NCBI RefSeq assembly: GCF_000003195.3
Contig: NC_012871.2
Location: 9,411,997 to 9,475,996, forward strand
Length of the DNA: 64,000 nt
Direction: 5' to 3'
Source: Sorghum bicolor
Lineage: Eukaryota; Streptophyta; Magnoliopsida; Poales; Poaceae
Shown here piece by piece: positions 45,531-56,215 of this stretch. The position numbers were made by a program, and so were the translations under genes. The notes beneath the pieces are model-generated. The model saw nothing but the letters and a program-made list of their open reading frames with translations, ran no database searches and was not told the DNA's origin. The number at the start of each line of letters is the position of its first letter. Position 1 is the first letter of the stretch.

Positions 45531-46115
45531 TAAATCCCCATTGGGTATGAACTTCCTAGACTCATCCCCGTGACAACAATATGACACCACGGGTATCCTC
45601 ATATATAGTGGTGGGTAGGGGAATTTCCCCAAACTTATACCCAGGTGGGTAAATTAGACCTGACGGGTCACCCATACCCGCCAAACATCAGCAATTCACA
45701 AGCACCAGTCACGTAGTAGCAATTCACAAGCATCGTCACATAGTCATTCACAAGCATCGTCACATAGCCACCTCACCATATACTTAGCAAATAGCAACAT
45801 AATAATTTCTGCTGCAACCACTAGTCACAGCACCATAATAGTTCATTGTTCATACAAATCACGTAGTATAGAGTAGTACTTTGCTAGCACTACATAGGGT
45901 TTCAGTGTATGGGCTGCCGGTGGACTGGTGGCTTGTGGGATTCTTTAGTTTTGGGCTGGGTATTTTTCACCCATGGGTAAATGGGTATGGGGACTACTAG
46001 AACGTCCCCATACCCGCGTACCCAATGGGTGAAGGGTTTGCTCCGTTTGTGTACCCATGGGTACTGGTTTCACTCCACATTAGTACCCTAATAGAGTAAA
46101 TACCCATCGGGTCGC
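45531..46115. mobile_element. hAT-like fold-back element rich in GGGTA/TACCC
   Basis: Left TTGGCAATGGGTAAATCCCC and right TACCCAATGGGTGAAGGG, with repeated TACCCATGGGTA-type palindromes. No transposase is present. The exact ends are unclear. Confidence 0.4.
45688..45775. repeat. short tandem repeat, ~28-bp unit, three copies
   Basis: Units of the type CAATTCACAAGCATCGTCAC followed by ATAGT, with small deletions. Confidence 0.75.
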
Positions 46116-46283
46116 GGGTCGTGGGCCCCATTAACATATTTAGAAGGGCCCACTCGATGGCTGAGACTAAACTCTATGGGCCTTACCACGTGGCTGCCCA
46201 AGTGGGCCCGACGAAAAAGGGGATCTCCTACACGACCTCCTCCCGAGCACCAGGAATCGTACCACGTCAACTTAGGCCTTGAT

Positions 46284-46503
46284 GGCCTCGTTTAGTTGTA
46301 ATTTTTTTGACATGATATTGTACTATTTTTATTTGTATTTGATCAATATTATCTAACTATAAAATAACTAAACTCAAAAAGTTTATCTTGTACTATATAA
46401 TTAATTATTTTTTATCTATATTTAATATTTTATGCATGTATCAATCCAATGTAAGTAGAAATCTTAAATTTTTTTGTAATTTTCTTGGGAATTAAACAAG
46501 ACC
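46284..46503. mobile_element. Tourist-like MITE
   Basis: GGCCTCGTTTAGTTG...AATTAAACAAGACC, AT-rich interior of the same family, strongly diverged. Confidence 0.65.
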
Positions 46504-46916
46504 TAGGTCTCAAAATTTTGGAATATGGCTATTGTAATATTTTTATTTGAATTTTATAATTATTATCCAATTATAAACTAAGATTTAAAGAATTATGTCA
46601 TAAATTATAAATAAATTATACAATTAATTATTTTTTTATCTGTATTTAATATTCTGTCTAAGATTTAATATGGCGAAAAACCTTAAAAATGTGTAGAAAC
46701 TAAACAAGACCACAGTTGTAGAGCTCGCCGACGTGGATGGAGGCGCAGCACGTAAAGCCGTCGGCGCCACCGTTACGCTGCTGCTTGCTGGACTGGACAG
46801 GACACAGGACGTGCGGACTTGACTTCCTGGACTGGACGTGCACGTCCCCGGTGCAGTGCGATGTGGCAATTCGGTCGATTTGACGAAGCACATGCTTCAC
46901 CGGCGAAAGCTTGTGA
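46504..46916. other. spacer, no gene seen
   Basis: AT-rich to 46710, GC-richer afterwards. It includes another eroded AT-rich stretch (TTATCTGTATTTAATATTCTG) with MITE-like wording. Minus-strand frames have no domain. Confidence 0.4.
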
Positions 46917-47244
46917 GGCCCACCCAAAAAATTTTCATCATCACGTTGAATCTTTGATACATGCATAAAACATTAAATATAAATAAAAAAATAAACTAAT
47001 TACACAGTTTAGTTAAAAATTACGAGACGAATCTTTTAAGCATAGTTAGTCTATGATTAGCCTTAAGTGCTACAGACCCACATGTGGTAATGATAGATTA
47101 ATTATACTTAATAGATTTGTCTTGCAGTTTCCTGACGAGCTATGTAATTTGTTTTTTGTTAGTTTCTAAAAACCCTTCCTGACATCCTTTCGACATATCC
47201 GATGTGACTTTCAAAAATTTTTCATCTCTAATCTAAACAGGCCC
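46917..47244. mobile_element. Tourist-related MITE, longer subfamily, TSD TGA
   Basis: GGCCCACCCAAAAAATTTTC...AATCTAAACAGGCCC, TGA on both sides (46914-46916, 47245-47247). Reverse-orientation relative of 14617-14946. Confidence 0.75.
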
Positions 47245-47289
47245 TGACTGCCCGTGTGCTGCTCGTTGCTGACACCATCGTCGTTGAAC

Positions 47290-47743
47290 CAAAGACGTAA
47301 AACTTTTCAAGTTTCCCGTCACATCGAATCTTGCGGCATATACATTGAACATTAAATATAATAAAAAACAAAAACTAATTATACAATTTGCCTGTAAATC
47401 ACGAGATGAATCTTTTGAATCTAGTTAGGCCTTTTTTAGTTCGCGATTTTCTTTTGGATTTGACTACTGTAGCACTTTCGTTTTTATTTGACAATTATTA
47501 TCTAATCATGGACTAACCAGACTCAAAATATTTGTCTCGTAAATTACAGGTGAACTGTGCAATTAGTTATCTTTTTTATCTATATTTAGTGCTCCATGTA
47601 TTTGCCGCAAGATTTGATGTGACGAAGAATCTTGAAAAATTTTGAAAACTAAACAAGGCCTTAGTCCATGATTGGACAATAATTAACAAATAAAAATGAA
47701 AATGCTAGTGAAAATCCAAAAATTTTAGAAACTAAACAAAGCC
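47290..47743. mobile_element. Tourist-like MITE, interrupted by another of its kind
   Basis: The left part (CAAGTTTCCCGTCACATCGA) and right part (TCCATGATTGGACAATAATT...AAACTAAACAAAGCC) are separated by 47428-47660. The left edge is approximate. Confidence 0.7.
47428..47660. mobile_element. nested Tourist-like MITE, TSD TTA
   Basis: GGCCTTTTTTAGTTC...AAACTAAACAAGGCC with TTA at 47425-47427 and 47661-47663. Inserted in inverse orientation into an older copy. Confidence 0.88.
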
Positions 47744-48002
47744 TTTTCTTAACGAACGGAGAATTATTAGTGATAATATTAATAAAGAAAGGCTCAGACT
47801 ACCAAACGATGATCTCAAAAACAAGTTACAGGTGCAAACAACAACATGACGACTAAAACAACTTTGCAACAAGAGCACACACTAACAAAGTTACGATAGC
47901 ACCAACCCCAACAAAGTGAAGCCAACCTCTAACGAAAAATCCCCGTCAACAGGTCCTAGAAAGCACGGCCTTTTAAACCCAAGGTTTAAGAAGGTCTATT
48001 AG

Positions 48003-48244
48003 GGCCTTGTTTAGTTCCCAGAAAATTTTACAAAATTTTTCACATTCTCCATCACATCGAATCTTTAGACGCATGCATGAAGTATTAGATATAGACGAAA
48101 ATAAAAACTAATTGCACAGTTTAGTCGGAATTGACGAGACGAATCTTTTGAGTCTAGTTAGTCTATAATTGAACAATATTTGTCAAATACAAACGAAAGT
48201 GTTACAGTGTCCATTTTCCAAAATTTTTGGAACTAAACAAGGCC
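48003..48244. mobile_element. Tourist-like MITE, TSD TAG
   Basis: GGCCTTGTTTAGTTCCC...GGAACTAAACAAGGCC; TAG on both sides (48000-48002, 48245-48247). Confidence 0.88.
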
Positions 48245-48300
48245 TAGTAACAATTCTCGTAGATGGTCTGTATAGTCAAACGTGGTTTTTTTTTCTGTTA

Positions 48301-48446
48301 AGGGCACATGCTACCATTCTCCTACCTATTAGATTTTTATTGAAAAGTGTGTAAACACACATCTCAATGCAGTTTCGTATTAAGATGTGTGTTTGCAAAC
48401 TTTTCAATGAGAATCCAATGGATAGAAGAGTTAGAGCATATGCCCT
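48301..48446. mobile_element. hairpin MITE (AGGGCACATGCT ends)
   Basis: 146 bp, nearly one large palindrome: AGGGCACATGCT...AGCATATGCCCT, with AAAAGTGTGTAAACACACAT facing ATGTGTGTTTGCAAACTTTT around a short loop near 48370. Confidence 0.75.
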
Positions 48447-48588
48447 CAAAGGCAAAAAAAACTTTACCCTGCGTAGTCTTGAATTGCTCTTTTGTTGAAC
48501 TTCTCGTCCTTTCTAACAACACCCAAATCTTTAGACCACTCGGTCGAGCAAAGACGGGCATCACCTTTGATGAAGTAACGATGTGTCA

Positions 48589-48754
48589 TAGGACTTATGC
48601 CTAAATCTTAGATAGCTTCCTTCTCATTAGATGTGTCCTCCACCAGAACATTCTTAATGAACATGACTGCCTAGGACTTATGCCTAAATCTTAGATAGCT
48701 TCCTTCTCATTAGATGTGTCCTCCACCAGAACATCCTTGATGAACATGACTGCC
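48589..48754. repeat. tandem duplication, 83-bp unit, two copies
   Basis: 48589-48671 and 48672-48754 (TAGGACTTATGCCTAAATCT...) differ at about two bases, so the duplication is recent. Confidence 0.93.
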
Positions 48755-50090
48755 TATTGGACCATCTGATCCGTTAACTGAACAAAGGTGGTCTTTGAAG
48801 GCATTTTGATGATATGCTCTATGACCATCTTTTGGTGGATACCTGTGTCGCACATCTTTGTAGCCACCTCACGAAAAATAGAATCATTCTTTGTATTAAT
48901 TTGTATCTTCTTGTTACCTAGCCACCTTGTCTGATGCTTCCTACTAGAACCCATTGCAGCCACCCGAGGAGAATCCTCCCCCTGTTGCTCCTAGGTAAGC
49001 ACCACCCACTCCTTTAGTAGGAGCTTGCCATATCTATGGTCATTTGTCCCGACATCGTGCACCAGTCTTCCCCGCCTTGAGCTGCTTTGTTAAGTCCTCA
49101 ATCGTGAGCTCCTCTATACCGAGCAGAGTCGAGGGCAATCTGTGCATACTTGGACGACACTGCACATATATAGATTCTTGGCTCCTTGATTGTGTCGCCA
49201 AGAGCGACGAGTTGGGATATTAGCAATTCATACACAACACGAAGTCCACAATCACCGCAACATCTCATGGAATGTGATGGACTTGCACTCCCGCTTGTCG
49301 CGCCTTCGCCCTACACATGAGGTTGGAGTCGACCCACATGGTGCTAAGGCTATCTGAAGCCAGCTTCGCGGTATCCTTGCTTTTCAGGTCCAGACGTATA
49401 TACTCGGATAAAGAATAGCCTCCATCACGTGCCGATTCAAAACCTTGTATATGGTGCCGGTTTCCACCACGCGCTATGTGCCTTGAGCTTGGAAGATCAC
49501 CTTTAGGAGCACCACCCACTCACTATAGTTTGTGTGTCTGAGCATTTTGGTATGACATATATGTTCCCAACCTCCCTTGTCATCCTCTACACCATGATTG
49601 ATTGGCGCATATCTTGCTTCTAAAAAAGTCAAACATTTTTAAGTTTAAATAGTAATATTGAAAATAGTATCAATATTGTATCTCTAAATAAGTTTATTAT
49701 AAAAAATAAATTCTATGCTCAATCTAATGATTAAGAGCGGGCGCATGATAGAGGTGGAAGGAGGGATTTGTAAAAGTGTGATTAAGAGCGGGCGGTTAAG
49801 TGCAAAATTACCCAATCTCTCCGCGCCTCTTAGATCAACATCCTGTGGTCCAGATTAGAGTTTTCACAGTTTGCACTAGATCCGTTGCCCATTATGAATA
49901 CTAACACTAATACATAGTTATATTATATGTTTTGATCAAACTTTTAAAAATTAACTCTCCAAAAAGTGAGACATACATTACTTTGTGAAAGAGAGAGTAT
50001 GAGAAAGGGATATGTTTTACAATGAAAAAAAGGTCAAAAACATCAAGGACAAATAATTCAAAAATAAATTAAAAGAACAGACGCTCCATT
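48755..50090 (-). pseudogene. broken minus-strand coding remnants of unknown origin
   Basis: Two minus-strand frames (48754-48963, beginning MAAMGSSRKHQTRWLGNKK; 49265-49519, with SLSEYIRLDLKSKDTAKLAS) lie in protein-like sequence broken by stops. They may be pieces of one decayed gene or transposon protein. No family is recognised with any certainty. The remainder to 50090 is AT-rich and shows no gene. Confidence 0.3.
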
Positions 50091-50791
50091 AGAGCATCTC
50101 CAACCATTATACATTTGAAGTTATGCATTTTAGGCAAATTGTAAACCCCCAAATAAAAATGGCAAGACTAAAATCGGGTGATCTCCAACCGTTATGCAAA
50201 ATGCCAAGTCCATCATCTTTTTTTTTTCTTGGAAATTTTGTTTCGCGGCACTCCTTCCCGCGCGGCCAATCGATCCCGCGCCAAACAGCCCGCCGTCGTC
50301 TCCCGTTCACCAATTCCCACGCCAAACAGCCGCGTAGTACCGATAGTGAGCTGCGCTGTTCGTCGTACCGATCGCAGTACCGATCTCCCGTTCAGTCGTT
50401 CACCGTACCAGTTCGTCGTTTGTTGGTCATCAGTTCGTCGTCGTATAGGTTCGCCCCTTGGCTCCAGTAACGATCTCCATCAGGTCCAGAAACGCGCGCG
50501 TGAAGCTGGCGAAGGAGGACGCGCGATGCTTCTCCTATCGCGTGAAGTGGTGGCGGCGTGAAGGGAAACCGCGCGAAGAGAAGAAAAAAGCCCGCGAGGT
50601 GGAACCGAGAATCCCGTGATCTCTATTTGCATAGCGGGACTCCTTTGGCATATATGCCAAGTTTCCCCCTCCAAATGCATAGCTATGTAAAATGCATAGT
50701 CCAAATGCATAACGATTGGAGGGGTTTTTTTTGGAGTTTTATGCATTTTGGTAAATGCCAAGTCCATTTGCATAATGGTTGGAGTTGCTCT
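50091..50791. mobile_element. Mutator-like/MITE element, AGAGCATCTCCAACC ends
   Basis: Left AGAGCATCTCCAACCATTAT; reverse complement of the right end AGAGCAACTCCAACCATTAT. Sub-terminal ATGCATTTTGG/AAATGCATA motifs recur. The core (50230-50560) is GC-rich and may be captured sequence. Ends related to 23339-23969. Confidence 0.65.
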
Positions 50792-50883
50792 TATTTATAG
50801 AAAAGATTGCACACTCTCTGACGTACGTGTGAACCGCAATCGCAAGAGACACCATCATCTGTCCGTAACCTGCAACTCTCAAA

Positions 50884-52137
50884 TCAAACGCTTGAGTAGG
50901 GATGAAGATAACATCGGGTGATTTGTCTGTCCAACACTTTCTTGAACTGCATCGTCGTCGTCGACTCGATGTCGCTCATGAAGACACCATCATCTGTCCA
51001 TACAAAGATGGCATTGCTCTCCTCGTCGAACCCGCTTATCCCTAGTGGTAATGGCAGTGGCAGCAGCATCGTCGTCTGCGCATGCTCCTCCAACTTCACT
51101 GGAAGAACCTTCTCCAGCTGAACTGTCCTGCACAGCACCCATTTCTTCGCAGCAGCAGCATCGTCGTCGTCGTCGTCGTCGTCGCTAAGCTCTGCCTCCC
51201 TCTCCCAGAACTCGATGCTACGCCGAGACAAAACGGCCAGACAAAAGCGGCGGCCATGGCCATCGCCGTCGCCAGCTGCCGGCAGGATCCAAGACCTGAA
51301 ATCCAGATTGATCCACGGCACCTGCACGTCTGGTCGGCCTGGAGGCACGTCCGGCGGACGCGGCCGTTGCTCGATCATGGAGAGCCTCCGTCTTCCCAGA
51401 TCGAAGCGGACGATCTCGCCGTCGAAGAGAAACCAGTAGATGGCGTTGCCGACAAGGCTGCTAGGTTGAAGCAGCGGGATCACAGGAGACGGAGGAACCA
51501 CGGCGGCGTCGGAATCGGAACTGGCCCAGGCGCCTGACTCCGACGAGTAAACGGAGGCGGTCAGTCTAGTCTCGTAGTCATGGGCGAGCAGCGCGACGAC
51601 GAGGAACGCGCGGCGGTCGGCGCCGCCGCCCGCGACAGAGACCACCGTCGAGGCGACGAGGTACGCTCCCTCGTGCTGTAGGATGCCGACGCGGCGGCGG
51701 CTCCGGTGCCCGGTGGTCACGGGGTCGACCACTATGAACTCGCTGGCGAACTCCTCCTCGCCGCCTCGGCAGCAGAGGACGAGCCCGTGGCGGCAGCAGT
51801 GTACTCCCCAGTGGTATTGGAAGTCGGGCTCGCCGCACCACCGGTCCCGCCAGAAGCGGGAGGGCGGGAGCCGGTCCGGCGGCTCCTGGGTAGGGAAGAA
51901 GAGGCCGCTGCGCATGATGAAGCCGTGGAGCGGAGGCGTCCGGCGGTGGAACGCGCGGAATCGGCGGACGAACCGCGGGTCGGTGACGAGGCGGCGCCAG
52001 CGCTTGCACACGAGGCCCACGCGCGGGAGCGTCGAGGGCTGCGGTGGGAGACGGAGGAGGAACTCCGCCAGAAGGTCGTCGTCCTCCAGCGCCGGCGCCG
52101 GCGACGCCGAGGTGGGCTGGAGCTGGAGGCGTTTCAT
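50884..52137 (-). CDS. F-box protein
   Basis: Single-exon gene of 417 residues from the ATG at 52137. An in-frame ATG at 52236 would add 33 residues, but the F-box and a GC-rich grass-type start fit 52137 better, and promoter-like TATTTATTGGCCCA lies about 45 bp before it. The F-box (DDLLAEFLLRLPPQPSTLPRVGLVCKRW, given here only by its position about 18-60) is followed by RLVTDPRFVRRFRAFH. The C-terminal part has a propeller-like F-box-associated look (GNAIYWFLFDGEIVRFDLG; GRRFCLAVLSRRSIEFWERE). An Asp run (about 327-334) comes from a GTC repeat. Such proteins bind SKP1 and choose targets for SCF ubiquitin ligases; the target is unknown. Confidence 0.8.
   Translation of the reverse strand: MKRLQLQPTSASPAPALEDDDLLAEFLLRLPPQPSTLPRVGLVCKRWRRLVTDPRFVRRFRAFHRRTPPLHGFIMRSGLFFPTQEPPDRLPPSRFWRDRWCGEPDFQYHWGVHCCRHGLVLCCRGGEEEFASEFIVVDPVTTGHRSRRRVGILQHEGAYLVASTVVSVAGGGADRRAFLVVALLAHDYETRLTASVYSSESGAWASSDSDAAVVPPSPVIPLLQPSSLVGNAIYWFLFDGEIVRFDLGRRRLSMIEQRPRPPDVPPGRPDVQVPWINLDFRSWILPAAGDGDGHGRRFCLAVLSRRSIEFWEREAELSDDDDDDDDAAAAKKWVLCRTVQLEKVLPVKLEEHAQTTMLLPLPLPLGISGFDEESNAIFVWTDDGVFMSDIESTTTMQFKKVLDRQITRCYLHPYSSV
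51161..51185. repeat. (GTC)n trinucleotide run in the F-box CDS
   Basis: Eight TCG/GTC units encoding an Asp stretch on the minus strand; likely length-variable. Confidence 0.88.
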
Positions 52138-52330
52138 CGAGTGGGATTGGGATTTGGGCCGCCCGCGTGGGCCAATAAATACAAGTTCGCTCCTCCGTGT
52201 TTGTATGAAGCTTCCACAGCAAGCTAATCCAGCCATTTTTCATCGTGCAGCTTCCACGGCAAGCTAATCAGAAAACACAAACTAGACGACGGCTACGACC
52301 TTCCCCCGAGCATCGTTTTTAATATCTCTA

Positions 52331-52573
52331 GGCCTTGTTTAGTTTACCCCGAAAAGCAAAAACTTTTCAAGATTCTCCGTCATATCAAATCTTGCAACAC
52401 ATGCATGAAGCATTAGATATAGATAAAAATAAAAACTAATTGCACAGTTTGCCTGTAAATCACGAGATGAATCTTTTGAGCCTATTTAATCCATAATTGA
52501 ATAATATTTGTCAAATAAAAACGAAAATGCTACGGTGCTAAAATCCGAAAAAATTTCGGAACTAAACAAGGCC
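52331..52573. mobile_element. Tourist-like MITE, TSD CTA
   Basis: GGCCTTGTTTAGTTT...AACTAAACAAGGCC; CTA at 52328-52330 and 52574-52576. Confidence 0.88.
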
Positions 52574-52605
52574 CTACTATAATTCACCAATTAAAACTAT
52601 ATTAG

Positions 52606-52847
52606 GGCCTTGTTTAGTTCACACCGAAAACTAAAAAGTTTTCAAGATTTCCTGTCACATCGAATCTTTCAACACATGCGTGAAACATTAAATATAGACG
52701 AAAATAAAAACTAATTATACAGTTTACCTGTAAATCACGAGATGAATCTTTTGATTCTAGTTAGTCCATAATTGGACAATATTTGCCACAAACAAACGAA
52801 AGTGCTATATACCGAAATTCAAAAACTTTTCGAAACTAAACAAGGCC
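52606..52847. mobile_element. Tourist-like MITE, TSD TAG
   Basis: GGCCTTGTTTAGTTCAC...AAACTAAACAAGGCC; TAG at 52603-52605 and 52848-52850. Confidence 0.88.
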
Positions 52848-53119
52848 TAGAGATACATTTAAGATTGAGACAGCTCAACCATTATGCACCAAAGAACCAA
52901 AGAAATTGTAGCCATAATTTTGACACCATTAAAATCAATGGTTGGTGATGCTCTCTCAAAGTCTTCAACTTTAATCTAAAGGTCAGGGTTATTTGGATCA
53001 TGTCAGGCTTCAACGCACACAGCACTGCCCCGCATGCCCCTCAATCCCTCGCACGTCGCACCCCATCTGCGGCCACGGATCGAATCCCAGCGCCTCGCAA
53101 TAAAACAATTTATAACTGA

Positions 53120-53362
53120 GGCCTTGTTTACTTCTTTAAAAATTTTGCAAAATTTTTCAGTTTCTCCGTCACATCGAATCTTTAGACGTATGCATGGAGT
53201 ATTAAATATAGATGAAAATAAAGACTAATTACACAGTTTGGTCGGAATTGACGAGACGAATCTTTTGAATCTAGTTAGTCCATAATTGAACAATATTTAT
53301 CAAATACAAACGAAAGTGCTACTATTCCTATTTTGCAAAATTTTTTGAAACTAAACAAGGCC
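53120..53362. mobile_element. Tourist-like MITE, TSD TGA
   Basis: GGCCTTGTTTACTTC...AAACTAAACAAGGCC; TGA at 53117-53119 and 53363-53365. Confidence 0.88.
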
Positions 53363-53493
53363 TGAGTATATACTACGCCCCAAAACAAAGAAAAAAAAAC
53401 AAAAACAAAAAACGCCACCACCACGAGTCCACGACCATGAACCACGCGCTCCCTACTGACGAAAACGCTGGCTCCATCTTCCCAGTGGCCAAG

Positions 53494-53961
53494 CCCGTGT
53501 TTAGTTTCCAAATAATTTAAAGATTCTTCATCACATCGAATCTTACGGTTCATGCATAGAGTATTAAGGCCTTGTTCAGTTTGGAAAATTTTTTGGTTTT
53601 CGCTACTGTAGCACTTTCGTTTGTTTGTGACAAATATTGTCCAATCATAGACTAACTAGACTCAAAAGATTCATCTTGCGAATTACAGGTAAACTGTGTA
53701 ATTAGTATTTGTTTTTGTCTACATTTAATATTTCATACATGTGTTACAAGATTCGATGTGACGGTGAATCTTGAAATTTTTTGGAAACTAAACAAGGCCT
53801 AAATATAGATAAAAATAAAAACTAATTGCACAGTTTGTCGTAAATCACGAGATGAATCTTTTAAACTTAATTAATCCATAATTAGATAATATTTATAAAA
53901 TAAAAATGAAAATGCTGCCGTACCAGAAAAACCCCAAAATTTTAGGAACTGAACAAGGCCC
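53494..53961. mobile_element. Tourist-like MITE, interrupted, TSD AAG or CAA
   Basis: CCCGTGTTTAGTTTCC...GGAACTGAACAAGGCCC, CAAG on both sides. Contains the nested copy 53568-53799. Confidence 0.75.
53568..53799. mobile_element. nested Tourist-like MITE, TSD TAA
   Basis: GGCCTTGTTCAGTTT...AAACTAAACAAGGCC; TAA at 53565-53567 and 53800-53802, inserted into ATTAAATATAG of the older copy. Confidence 0.88.
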
Positions 53962-54128
53962 AAGTGTTCGGAGATGCAAACAGGAAGCGCACTTGCTAAC
54001 ACAAGTCATCGTCCAATGAGCGCATTTGCTAACACAAGTCATCGTCCAAAGGGGGACCGTGGCACCGGCCACACCAGAAAACCCCTACGGTCCCCAGTTT
54101 ACAGCTATGAACCTGATGAACACACTTA

Positions 54129-54364
54129 GGCCTTGTTTAGATCCAAAAACTTTTTGGATTTTGATACTGTAGCATTTTCGTTTTTATTTTACAAATATTG
54201 TCTAATCATGGAGCAAGTAGGCTTAAAAGATTCGTCTCGTGATTTACAGAGAAACTGTGCAATTAGTTATCTTTTTTTATCTCTATTTAATGTTCCATGC
54301 ATATGCCGCAAGATTCGATGTGATGGAGAATCTTGTAAAGTTTTGGGTGCATCTAAACAAGGTC
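54129..54364. mobile_element. Tourist-like MITE
   Basis: GGCCTTGTTTAGATCC...GCATCTAAACAAGGTC. TTA on the left and TAA on the right, next to the following copy. Confidence 0.8.
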
Positions 54365-54367
54365 TAA

Positions 54368-54611
54368 GGCCTTGTTTAGTTCACCCCGAAATCCAAAAAG
54401 TTTTCAAGATTTCCCGTCACATCGAATCTTGCGACACATGCATGAAGCATTAAATATAAACAAAAACAAAAACTAATTACACAGTTTGTCTGTAAATCGT
54501 GAGACGAATCTTTTGATCCTAGTTAGTTTATAATTGGACAATATTTGTCAAATAAAAACGAAAATGCTACAGTAGCGAATTCTGAAATTTTTTTCGGAAC
54601 TAAACAAGGCC
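54368..54611. mobile_element. Tourist-like MITE, TSD TAA, abutting the previous one
   Basis: GGCCTTGTTTAGTTCACCCC...GGAACTAAACAAGGCC; TAA at 54365-54367 and 54612-54614. Confidence 0.88.
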
Positions 54612-54784
54612 TAAAACTCACCAAGATTCAGGTGCAACTATACAATAACCGCAGCACAAAGCCACAAACGGCATAAAAATTGCTACAATGCTTTAACAGA
54701 AAGCATTGCTTGTAGCAGCTCTGACATTCCACCTGTAGCAAAAAGGAAGTTGAGTGTACATACAGAACTGACCAGGTAAACCAA

Positions 54785-55021
54785 TTGTTTACTTCCACTC
54801 AAAAACCCAAAAATTTTCAAGATTCCCCGTCACATCGAATCTTTAGACACATACATGAAGTAATATTAAACATAGACAAAAATAAAAACTAATTGCACAG
54901 TTTGGTTGAAATTTACGAGACAAATCTTTTGAGTCTAGTTAATCTATAGCTAGACAATAATTACCACAAACAAACGAAAGTGTTACAATGTCACGAAGTT
55001 TTTTCAACAAGAAACAAGGCC
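54785..55021. mobile_element. Tourist-like MITE, TSD CAA
   Basis: Left end lacks its first bases (TTGTTTACTTCC); right end AAGAAACAAGGCC. CAA at 54782-54784 and 55022-55024. Confidence 0.75.
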
Positions 55022-55280
55022 CAATCAGAAATTGTCATTCTAAAGCGCACTGGGTCCATCCAACAGTAATTGCTTATCAGAAAGTACTAGAATAAGTGAA
55101 TTCAGTGTTTATCAGAACACAATGGTAAACTTTGTCTTTATCAAAACATTGATCTGCAGGAAGCACTAGTAAAACACACTGGCAAATTGTCTTTATCGAG
55201 ACACTAGTAAAACACAATGGCAAACTTTATCTTTATCGGAACATGGATCTACAAGAAACTCAGAAACCTTGACCAGCAAC

Positions 55281-56180
55281 CTATGGTTCAACCTTCATCA
55301 CCTCCTCCCATTGCCCATCTGACCCTTCCTTCCAGAGGGTTATGTTGTTCTCACCAGCGGCTATGGACAATATGTTCCCAGTCAAGGACCAGGACACCCT
55401 CCAGACAGGGGCACCAAAGTCACGCATGAGCTTTCCCTCCCACTTGTCTCCATCCTTTGCCTTGGTCCAGATGACAACCTTCCCGTCTTGTGAACCGCTG
55501 GCAATGGTAGACTTGGCCAATCCCAAAACTGGTGCCCACGCGACATCCCTCACACAATCCGTGTGCATGTCAGAGATAAGAGCACCCTCCAGCTTCCAGC
55601 TACCATCGTTGAATCCCCAGACCTTAACGACAGAGTCAAACCCTCCTGAGACGAGCTTGTAAACAAGCTCCCCTGCACCAGCTAGTGAAGCTGTTGCAGG
55701 AGCCCAGGATATGGCAGTCGCACCAACAGGATGTGCTCGCTCAATGGTTGAAGTATCCCAACCCCCGTCGGCTCGCATCGTCAAGATGGATATTCTGCCA
55801 CCAGAAGATGCACATGCAAGGCACAGGCCAACCTCATATGGAGCCCAAGCAATGGAGTTGACAGATGCCTTTTGGTCACTGAACACATGGGCTTGAGACC
55901 AATTGCCCCGTGCATCCTCCTTCCAAATAATGACACGACCATCATAACTGCAGGATGCAAGGATAGCACCATACTTTGGATGGGCCCAAGCAACACGCCA
56001 CACAGGACCACAGTGGCCACTAAGCGTTGCAAGGACCTGGGATGGGGCATTTGCTGCACCAATGTTGACGATCTTCACGGTAGAGTCTGAGGAAGCAGTG
56101 GCAAGGCGCTTGCCATAGTAGTCAATGGCAGAATCATGGACAATGTCCTTGTGATCCAACTCTATCTTCTTTGATGACAT
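55281..56180 (-). CDS. SEC13: SEC13, COPII coat WD40 protein
   Basis: The coding region lies in one exon of 299 residues, the usual SEC13 length. It starts MSSKKIELDHKDIVHDSAID and shows six WD-type repeats, for example GHCGPVWRVAWAHPKYG, LASCSYDGRVIIW, VSGGFDSVVKVW and ASGSQDGKVVIW. SEC13 pairs with SEC31 to form the outer cage of COPII vesicles leaving the ER and is also part of the nuclear-pore Y-complex. The frame extends 15 codons upstream to 56225, but an acceptor (gcatgcag) within that stretch shows this is 5'UTR. A matching donor ACAAG|GTAAGG at 58240 suggests a 5'UTR exon and a 2-kb leader intron. No break was seen. Confidence 0.93.
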   Translation of the reverse strand: MSSKKIELDHKDIVHDSAIDYYGKRLATASSDSTVKIVNIGAANAPSQVLATLSGHCGPVWRVAWAHPKYGAILASCSYDGRVIIWKEDARGNWSQAHVFSDQKASVNSIAWAPYEVGLCLACASSGGRISILTMRADGGWDTSTIERAHPVGATAISWAPATASLAGAGELVYKLVSGGFDSVVKVWGFNDGSWKLEGALISDMHTDCVRDVAWAPVLGLAKSTIASGSQDGKVVIWTKAKDGDKWEGKLMRDFGAPVWRVSWSLTGNILSIAAGENNITLWKEGSDGQWEEVMKVEP

Positions 56181-56215
56181 GTTTCTAAACTGAACTATGC
56201 TGCTGCCTTGTTCAC

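Noticed and set aside
51161..51185. Frameshift suspicion at the Asp run in the F-box gene
   Set aside because: The repeat is in whole triplets and the frame continues with good protein sequence on both sides.
51578..52267. Open frames of 173-221 codons overlapping the F-box gene on both strands
   Set aside because: GC-rich third positions leave other frames open; Pro/Arg-rich, no domain, and the F-box frame is clearly the real one.
53060..53105. tRNA-like B box (GGATCGAATCC)
   Set aside because: One mismatch to GGTTCGANNCC, but no cloverleaf or A box at the right distance.
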